64,000 nucleotides of DNA from Agrocybe praecox (taxonomy: Eukaryota > Basidiomycota > Agaricomycetes > Agaricales > Agrocybaceae): positions 434,001 through 498,000 of the forward strand of contig OZ024846.1 of the NCBI GenBank assembly GCA_964017145.1, in the 5' to 3' direction. Within the stretch, counting starts at the first letter, position 1, and each line of letters begins with the position of its first letter. A program made the translations under genes and the position numbers. The notes under the pieces are model-generated. The model was not told the origin of the DNA and ran no database searches. It saw nothing but the letters and a program-made list of their open reading frames with translations. Positions 57,128 through 64,000 of the stretch are shown one piece after another.

Positions 57128-58151
57128 AATATTATATAGAGGGTTTACTAGTCGTATTGGCGCAGATTAGTGTGTATATTATTTATTTTCATGCCAGTAG
57201 AAATATCTCAGTTTCAATGATCAACCAGTCGCGTCGCGTCCCAGTCGCGTGACGTCATTTGCTCATTCAATTTGATTTGGCCAGCTTTTCCCAGAAGTCT
57301 CGCGCTGCCTCGAGGCCAGCCTTGACAGAACCTTTTGTTTTGGATTCATTCCAAAATTGACTCGCGAGTATGGCAGATCTATCCTTCCCCTCAACTTGAA
57401 AAAAAAATCATGGCGGGAGTGGACGGTACGTATCTCACCCCGTCAATAGTGTCAAAGCCAGTGTACCAAGCGAGTCAACGTTAAGGCAGTGGTCGCGTGC
57501 GACATGAGTACATAGTAGTTAGGAATATCTTGAACTTCTTAACGAGATGGCGAATAACAAATTTATAAGCTTGACTTTGACTGACTGGCTTTACACAACA
57601 AACCCAGCTAAGGGACTTGGCCCTCAATAAATCTCAATGCTCTACCGCATGATGTAGGAAGGTGAGTGCCAGTCTCGCACATTGGTCATGACCCTTCACT
57701 AGACGTGGCAAGCCGCGAATGTCTATGCCATTCTTTGACTTTGACGTGTAAACGTGACTAACAATATACCGGAGTCGGCATCGGACTATTATGAAGAGAC
57801 ACTCTAGTTTTAACTAACCTTTCGTCTTCATTGAATCAGACGACCAGGAACGACAAAAGCATCCTGAAATAGTCGACGTCGCACGTATAAAGAAAATATA
57901 AAGCAAATTCGGACAACAAGGACTTTTATGCAAAGGTCAAAGAAGACCTCGCCTCGTGGCGCACATTTTATCAGATTTCATCGATTATCGGCGTATTTAA
58001 GGACTGCTATTTCATACACAATGACGCATGTGGGATAAATCCAGTCAGGCATGAGACATATAAAAGGATTTATCTTTATGGACAAGGGAATACGGATGTC
58101 ACATCCTTTCTTTCAGAACCCTCAGCTTTCCGCAGAAAACAGCCCATACTG
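57128..58151. other. intergenic region, nothing recognised
   Basis: About 1 kb. CGCGTCGCGTC / CAGTCGCGT short repeats at about 57226-57252. A pyrimidine-rich CATCCTTTCTTTCAG at about 58100-58115 could be an intron acceptor in the leader of the next gene. Confidence 0.45.
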
Positions 58152-58926
58152 ATGTTGTTCATTGGTAATTTTGGGTGTGCTCTGATGCGTTCTGGCAACC
58201 ATTCTTTGACAAAAATACCAACGGTGAACGAGTCTTACGGGTCTGGTTATGCCTCGACCTGGGTATGCAATTTTCAAGAGATTGAGAGTTCGTCAGCATC
58301 TGTAAGTCGCTGTCAACAAAAGTGTAGAATAGCATAATTGACCTCCTTTCTAGTATACGATACTTTTGATGAAAGCCGCTAATATGGGAAAGACTAATTT
58401 CAAGGTACACGTATTTCAGAACGGCAACTTGCTACGAAGTCCTGTTGAATTAGATGCTCTGCCACAAAAAGTTGCTCTTTGGAATGGGGTCCTGCCACCG
58501 TTTTATTTCAACGACAAAAGTCCCGAGGAATCTATACAGGTCATAATCTCGCCTGCTGGGGAAATCCCTAATCCTTCTTGGGATCCAAATACAGCATCGG
58601 TATTTGAGCCTCCAAAACATATAGGGTTTTTCAGGTTCTATTGTTTTCCAAATCGTAAGTGATTTCCACTTGATCGAAACACAACGTATTGATGTACCTG
58701 GACCGTAGGAGTTCCTGAGTGGGTACATACGACACATCTATCCCGAGACTGGGAGCCAATCAAAAAAAGAGATCCTGAAGGAAGACAAGAAGCTTATGTT
58801 ATTGGAACCCAGGACAGTGGTACAAGAAAACAGTATTATGACGCGGATGAGACGCCTAGACAGCTTTACACACCAAGGCCACCTGCACCAGTGGTGTCAC
58901 GATTCTTGAAAAAGTCTTTTGTATAA
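58152..58926 (+). CDS. small protein of unknown function, 222 aa
   Basis: Three exons, 58152-58301, 58354-58654 and 58709-58926, with clean GT-AG sites and consistent phases, which argues strongly for a real gene. The translation reads STWVCNFQEIESSSAS joined to YTILLMKAANMGKTNFKVHV, then NGVLPPFYFNDKSPEESIQV, FEPPKHIGFFRFYCFPN and a hydrophilic C-terminus (DWEPIKKRDPEGRQEAYVIG, Pro-rich PRPPAPVV). No signal peptide, membrane segment or known motif. The ATG at 58152 is the first in frame, but an upstream non-coding or coding exon is possible. I do not recognise the family. Confidence 0.6.
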
Positions 58927-59084
58927 CATATGCACGACCCGGAAAATATAACAGAACATCCAAACGGCAGTTCGAAGACTTTGAGTCTTCCAACCCGGTC
59001 TTGTAGAAGTTTGGATAGAAGTATGGTACCTTTCCAACTGGGCGAAATATTACCAAAATTCCCGAGCTCGTTATATTACATAGC

Positions 59085-59315
59085 CTAAACAAAGTGTTTT
59101 TTGTGATAGGTCGTCCAGCATCCGTGAGGTTGACCTACGATGCTGTTAAGAGCCATAAGTTCTTCAAGAGGGTCTTCAGAATTCTTCGCCGCGCATGTAC
59201 TGAGTAACGAGTTACTCCCTCCAGAACGCAGATCATCCTGCGTCACACCTTGGAAAAGATCCTGTTCGCTAACGCTCCTGAGACTGAGCCAGTCAATTTG
59301 ACGGATATAATTCAT
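59085..59315 (-). CDS. small ORF, 76 aa, uncertain
   Basis: ATG-initiated minus-strand frame facing the preceding gene. Composition looks protein-like (EQDLFQGVTQDDLRSGGSNS, EDPLEELMALNSIVG) but there is no known motif, no intron evidence and no homologue I recall. It may be a short gene or chance. Confidence 0.25.
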   Translation of the reverse strand: MNYIRQIDWLSLRSVSEQDLFQGVTQDDLRSGGSNSLLSTCAAKNSEDPLEELMALNSIVGQPHGCWTTYHKKHFV

Positions 59316-59615
59316 AGCCTCTTCGTTTATTTCGTATAATATGGGTCCACAGAAAGGGTTTCTCGATCCAAATTAAGAGCCTGATGAATCACTAGCGATG
59401 AAGAGAAGGAAAGAGAGAGGCTATATGTAGTCCGACACTAGTGGATGGCCAGGGATTGGGTTGGGTAGGACTCGCGAGTCGCCGGTCTACTCGGAGCATA
59501 GTCACTGCGTGATGTGCGTGACGTCCATGTCACTCAACCGATAATTCAGCTTTGAACTTCTTGCTATTGACGACTAACTGCCACATACTTTTTCTCTCTT
59601 TCTTAACCTTGCAAC
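59316..59615. promoter_or_regulatory. promoter region of CWC2
   Basis: About 300 bases, with a pyrimidine-rich leader (TTTTTCTCTCTTTCTTAACC) just before the CWC2 start, typical of fungal housekeeping genes. No specific factor site is recognised. Confidence 0.4.
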
Positions 59616-60913
59616 ATGTCTGCCGAAGTCGCAACAGTAGAAGTGGCTCAACCCATTCCAATTCCTCAAGCCCCCAAGCCCCCCAAAAAGCTCAGACCAG
59701 CGAGGAAGCAGGTTAAGCCTGGAGATGTTGTGAAAACGGAAACAGTACAGACCGGCAAGGAGTACAGTAGGTGGATTCTAATCTTTTGGATTTGTTGGAT
59801 ACTTAGGGTAATCAAAATAGATATATGGTATAATAAATGGGCTGGTGGAGATCGCGAGGATAGTTATTCAAAGTGCGTATATTCTTAATCATCCTTATAC
59901 GACGTGAATTAACTTGTTGATGGTATTACAGCAAGACCAAATCGCAGACTCGATGCAGCATAAAAAAGGACTGTGGCTTGACTCGTGCAAACACGACAGG
60001 GATGCAATATACCTGCTTGTTCTTTGCCAGAGGATGCTGCCCATATGGTTGGGAATGCGAATACCAACACACACTACCAGACGCAGCACACTCACTACCT
60101 GATAGTTCCAAGGACTGCTTCGCGCGAGACAAATTCGCGGACTACCGCGACGATATGGGTGGTGTTGGAAGTTTCAATCGTCAAAACCGAACGCTCTATG
60201 TTGGCAGAATCAAGGAAACGGGCACTGGTCCGGAGACAGAAGAGGTTGTGGCAAGACATTTCAGAGAATGGGGGACAATTGAGCGGAGTGAGTGCTTATT
60301 TGTTTTCTTGTTATGTAAACTGACCCTGTTTCCAGTACGCGTCCTGCAATATCGCAGCGTGGCTTTTGTGACATACGTCTCCGAGTTTAATGCTCAATTT
60401 GCGAAGGAGGCGATGGCGTGCCAGTCACTTGACAATGACGAGATCTTGAACGTCCGATGGGCGACGGAAGATCCCAACCCAGTTATGAAAGTCGTCGAGA
60501 AGCGTCGTTTGGAAGACATGGGTCAAGAGGCCATCAAAGCTCGCATGGACCCCCGTATTGTCGATGCCATGCGTTCGATACGATCTTTGGAGGAAGGAGA
60601 CGTGTTAGACGACGTCGAGGAAATGGACGAAGAGCAAGAGCAAGATGACGAACAGCCTGATTCCAAAAGGCGGAGGATTGAGCAAAGGTCATCGCAGTCT
60701 GTATCACCGCCACCTGAACAACAACACGGGTCGAACGGCGCACCTACTCCAGCAACATCTGGACTATTGAACTCTGACACGCTAGAAGGACTGAAATATT
60801 TCGCTGAAATTCGTAAACGGATGGCAGGTGCCACAACCCAGCAGCTTGCTGCTCCTCCACCCACTAAAACAGGTTTAGGATTGGCAGATTATGGAAGTGA
60901 TGACGAGGATTAG
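59616..60913 (+). CDS. CWC2: pre-mRNA-splicing factor Cwc2
   Basis: Nuclear spliceosome component of the Prp19/NTC-associated group that contacts U6 snRNA near the catalytic centre. Exons 59616-59766, 59821-59872, 59932 to about 60290 and from about 60337 to 60913. N-terminal Pro/Lys segment (PKPPKKLRPARKQVKPGD) and IWYNKWAGGD, then a CCCH zinc finger with Torus-type surroundings: TRCSIKKDCGLTRAN, YTCLFFARGCCPYGWECEYQ. The RRM follows: RNP2 TLYVGRI and RNP1-like YRSVAFVTY, with ILNVRWATEDPNP. The C-terminal tail is acidic, then Lys/Arg-rich (DSKRRRIEQ), ending GLADYGSDDED. Convergent with TMA46, 217 bases apart. Confidence 0.93.
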
Positions 60914-61130
60914 TGTATACTTATTGTAGTTTTAATTGATGTGCTGGCAAATGTATTTGTTTTGGTTGACGCCAGAATTTTTGCGGAGGGCAACGAGTAC
61001 TAGAGAGAAACTTCGCCGTGTTACACGAGCATGAGCTATAATACAAAAATTGATAGAATTATCGTTTTATGGCAAAAGTTGTCCGCACGAAAGCAAGGTG
61101 TAAATGCGGAGAAATATGACCAGAAACTCT
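60914..61130. terminator. shared 3' region of convergent CWC2 and TMA46
   Basis: Two genes converge on 217 bases, so their 3' untranslated regions probably overlap. No polyadenylation signal is certain; AT-rich stretches lie at 60915-60960 and 61030-61070. Confidence 0.4.
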
Positions 61131-62528
61131 CTAGTCTCCCCCACCACTTGCGCCTGGAGATGATGAAGGGCCATCGTAAAGCGATAGGCCAGCAATTCTC
61201 GCCTCTTCTGCTGCCAGGTCCTCCTGCTCTTTGTCCTGTCTGTATTTTTCCAAATCGAAGTCGTCCGATTCTTCCCCTTCGTCTTCGTCTTGGAACCATT
61301 CTGGGTTGTATTGGAACTTTGAAAGATATATACAAGTTAGAATGTAAAACAAAAAAGGAATTGAGGACATCACGCACCAGGTCTCGTCCACTCATTCCAC
61401 TGCTCTTTCCCGCGTTTGCTTGAAGATCCTTGGCCTTCCTCTTCGCCTCTTCCTCTGCCTCTTTTTTGTCCATCCTTGTCTTCTTCCATTTGTCAAAGGA
61501 CTCCCGGGTTACAGGAGTAAGGTTTGTACCAAGTTTATGTCGCTAGAATACGCGAATGAGCGATTATTTTACTACTTTAATTAGGGTAAATAGTCACCTC
61601 AACTTCCAGGAACTCTTCCAGACTAATAACATTAGCCTTTGCCGCGTCTTCTGCAGCTTTCTTTTGCGATTTGAGAACGAAACCGGGTGGTAACGCATGG
61701 CGATACTGGCATAAGTCACCATTTGGACACTCCCAAAACCATCCGAACTTTTGGGATTCAATGGCTTGAATAAAATGTTTGCACACGATCTGCGATGTTA
61801 TTAGAAAACGAGACAACTATGGGCACCGGGGTAGACGTACATCAGTGGTCGTCCGAGGATTGCCTGCTTTTGATAACACAACACTTCGTAGCTTCTCTTC
61901 GTCCCATTTATCCATAGTATCTGTGATAGAGTCGAGTAAGAATTTTACTGTCCACCCACGAGGACTGAGGCGATAAAAGCCTTGCCTTCCATCTTCTCCT
62001 CTCGACTGTCCTCGTACAAGTTCTTCTTCTCGACCTTCCTGTCAACATTCATATCGTGACTGAACTTGCACTTATTTCCCTTCTCGCAAGTTCCAGCCTT
62101 GTAGAAGGCGCACAGGATAGTCTTCGGGTCCACACCAAATGGCACCTTCTGCGTCTGTACGGGCTTGAGCAGTGCAGCCTCCTCTTTTGCGCGCTTGGCA
62201 GCCTCAGCCTCAGCTTTTGCGCGCAGTGCCTTCTCTTTCTCTTTTTCAAGAGCATCTCTCGACTTGCCAGCCATCGAAGCCTGTTGCTGGATTCGAGCTA
62301 CTTCAGCCTTCACCTTGGACGATTTGTTTTTCTATTCAAAGTCGTCATTATAACCGACATAATTTCGGTGTGTCAATTTTATACGAACGTTTTTCATCCC
62401 GAAAGTCTGTATTCATTGTTTCCTGGTCAACGATCCTGTCCGGTGTGCACAACAAACTGCGATCAGATTACCTTGTCCTCCTTGACTTTGTTGGATGAGC
62501 CCGAGGCTTGCTTTGCTTTTGGTGGCAT
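61131..62528 (-). CDS. TMA46: CCCH zinc-finger, ribosome-associated DFRP1 protein (ZC3H15/Tma46)
   Basis: Partner of the developmentally regulated GTPase Rbg1/DRG1 that associates with translating ribosomes. The ATG is at 62528 ([20 protein letters not shown]). A Lys/Ala/Glu-rich helical segment ([20 protein letters not shown]) precedes the first CCCH finger: [20 protein letters not shown]. After [18 protein letters not shown] comes the second finger, [20 protein letters not shown] with [15 protein letters not shown]. Then [32 protein letters not shown], and the DFRP-type end [20 protein letters not shown]. About six exons. No defect visible. Confidence 0.92.
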
Positions 62529-63527
62529 GTTGGGAAGTTTTAGTGGCGTTAATCTGGGTGATCCGATAGGGTGAATAAGATAGCAGAGAACTAAGCAATT
62601 ATGATGGACGTTTCGAGGAAACAACAATATCACCCTCAGTGAGATAAATATCTGAGAAACACGTGACACGTACAAATCATTGCTTCACTTGAATTTGTTA
62701 CTTCTGACCCTCTTTGTTTTAACTTTTACCTCTCTCTGACTCGTCGTTGCCGCCAGTGAAGTCTGGTGGATATATCTCACATCGAAGCTCATTAACCGTA
62801 TCATATATCTAGTATTCACAAGGAATATCAGGAATCAATATTATGCACGTTTGTCCTTACACTGGAGTTCGGCCCATGAAACAATGCTCTTTTCCGACGG
62901 CGCAATGCAGGGCACAATTTTCGACATTCGTAGCTTACAACCTTCGCTTTTTCTATAACCCGTACATCTTTTAAACCAAGGCACAATACCCAAAGACCTT
63001 CAAACCTTCAATGGAGCGCTACGGATATGACAAGATCGCATGAGCCTGCTAATATGTTGCTTTAACCTCTAATCATGGCACTCAGTAAAATTTCTGGCCG
63101 ACAAGAATGTGAAATAACATGTCTTTAGGAACTCTACCATCTGCCAGAAGCAGCCAAAAATGTGCCGAGGACAAAAAGAAATATGGCCAGAAGTATCAGG
63201 CAGATACAGACTGCTTGACGAGCACAGGCGGTGATCAGTCGAAACAACCTTACGTCGTTGAGGACATAGATACTGGGCAGAGCAATCCTCAATGCCACAT
63301 CCAATGGAGACGTATCACAATGTTGATCACGACTCGATTCTTACGCATTGGACCCGCAGGACCACATACTTGATTGCGTCCCTGAATCATTCGACCCTTC
63401 GGTTAATGAGACACGTGGAATACTAAATTCCATTCGGCTTTTTAAAGTTTAATCGCATAAGGTCTAACAGCTCAAAAACTTGAACTCGTACCACCACTTG
63501 GCTTTTACTTTGTTGGACTGCTGCGTC
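62529..63527. other. intergenic region, nothing certain
   Basis: TMA46 promoter at the left end. An 84-codon ATG frame (63119-63373) has polar, protein-like composition (AEDKKKYGQKYQADTD) but no motif; it could be an exon of a gene joined to the following ORF, which I cannot show. Confidence 0.35.
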
Positions 63528-63821
63528 ATGTCTTTGGAACCTTACCACATAACGGACAACGACGGCAATCCCATCTCTGTCTTCGACATCGAGCCTCATC
63601 TATTTGTCGAGTTACCACCCAAGCTACAGCGAAAAACTACCCGCATACTCGAAAATCTTATTCAGGACTTACATGCAGGACGAGGTCCATCTCAGAAGCA
63701 ATTGGGTCCAAGTCAAAGCTTAAAGCCCATCCAAAATCCCCAAGGTCTATCTTTCATGGAGGATATGATAATGCGCCTAGCGATTTTCCTTCGTGTATGG
63801 CTTGTTCGGTTGGAATTTTGA
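63528..63821 (+). CDS. hypothetical ORF, 97 aa
   Basis: First ATG at 63528 (the frame upstream opens with TTG). The sequence reads NDGNPISVFDIEPHLFVELP, KLQRKTTRILENLIQDLHAG, a Gln/Pro-rich stretch and a hydrophobic C-terminus. It looks like a folded start of a protein, but no family is recognised. The end may be a missed splice donor, with the gene continuing to the right of the window. Confidence 0.35.
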   Translation: MSLEPYHITDNDGNPISVFDIEPHLFVELPPKLQRKTTRILENLIQDLHAGRGPSQKQLGPSQSLKPIQNPQGLSFMEDMIMRLAIFLRVWLVRLEF

Positions 63822-64000
63822 CAAAATGGTTCTGACAAATTTTCCAACTCCTATACGCTATCTTCTATTGTGTCACCAGTTCTCGAACCCTTCTAGAATC
63901 TACGAAGTTGTAGGACCGCTCACATGCTCGCTAGAAGCCATAAAACGTGTCGAAAATCAAGAAGTTCTAATCCCTAGGCCCACTCTATACCTAGCGGTTG
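63822..64000. other. right edge, nothing recognised
   Basis: Remaining bases to the window edge, possibly intron or 3' part of the preceding ORF's gene. Confidence 0.3.

Overview
The window reads as nuclear DNA of a filamentous basidiomycete, most likely an Agaricomycete. Coding regions are split by short GT-AG introns (roughly 48-60 nt), and the gene content fits: large F-box families, a glutamine-rich Crz1-type zinc-finger factor, a GH79 glycosidase, an AA9 LPMO remnant, an Alg12 mannosyltransferase and spliceosome/translation factors. There is no operon structure. Genes lie on both strands, and several gene-poor stretches hold relics and repeats. Gene models below were assembled by hand from splice signals and reading-frame continuity.

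Left part (1-13.2 kb): the 5' end of an MFS anion symporter running off the left edge; an unassigned open frame; a broken AA9 LPMO; a YggS/PROSC PLP-homeostasis protein; a two-domain DUF427 protein; an 852-residue conserved fungal protein; an intronless F-box protein; and the first of a family of quinone/enoyl-reductase-like medium-chain dehydrogenases (MDR).

Middle (13-33 kb): two intact, tandem, seven-exon UPF0014 (FetB/ALS3-like) membrane proteins. Between them sits a 0.9 kb element with 40-bp terminal inverted repeats and a small ORF. Next comes a same-strand MDR array (one 5'-truncated copy, two intact genes, one 3'-exon relic). Then an ADP1-like ABCG half-transporter with a cysteine-rich extracellular region, divergent from ALG12.

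Right (33-64 kb): a second intronless F-box gene; the Crz1-like factor; a nearly 8 kb gene-poor tract with an F-box relic, a dispersed repeat and a short tandem duplication; a P-loop GTPase; a GH79 beta-glucuronidase-like protein; two further tandem MDR genes; a small unknown gene; and the convergent pair CWC2 and TMA46/ZC3H15.

The main theme is local duplication and decay of accessory families (MDR at seven sites, UPF0014 at two, F-box at four) interleaved with conserved single-copy housekeeping genes. I did not find a clearly new multi-gene system. The TIR element, the duplicated UPF0014 pair and the MDR array are the most worthwhile leads.
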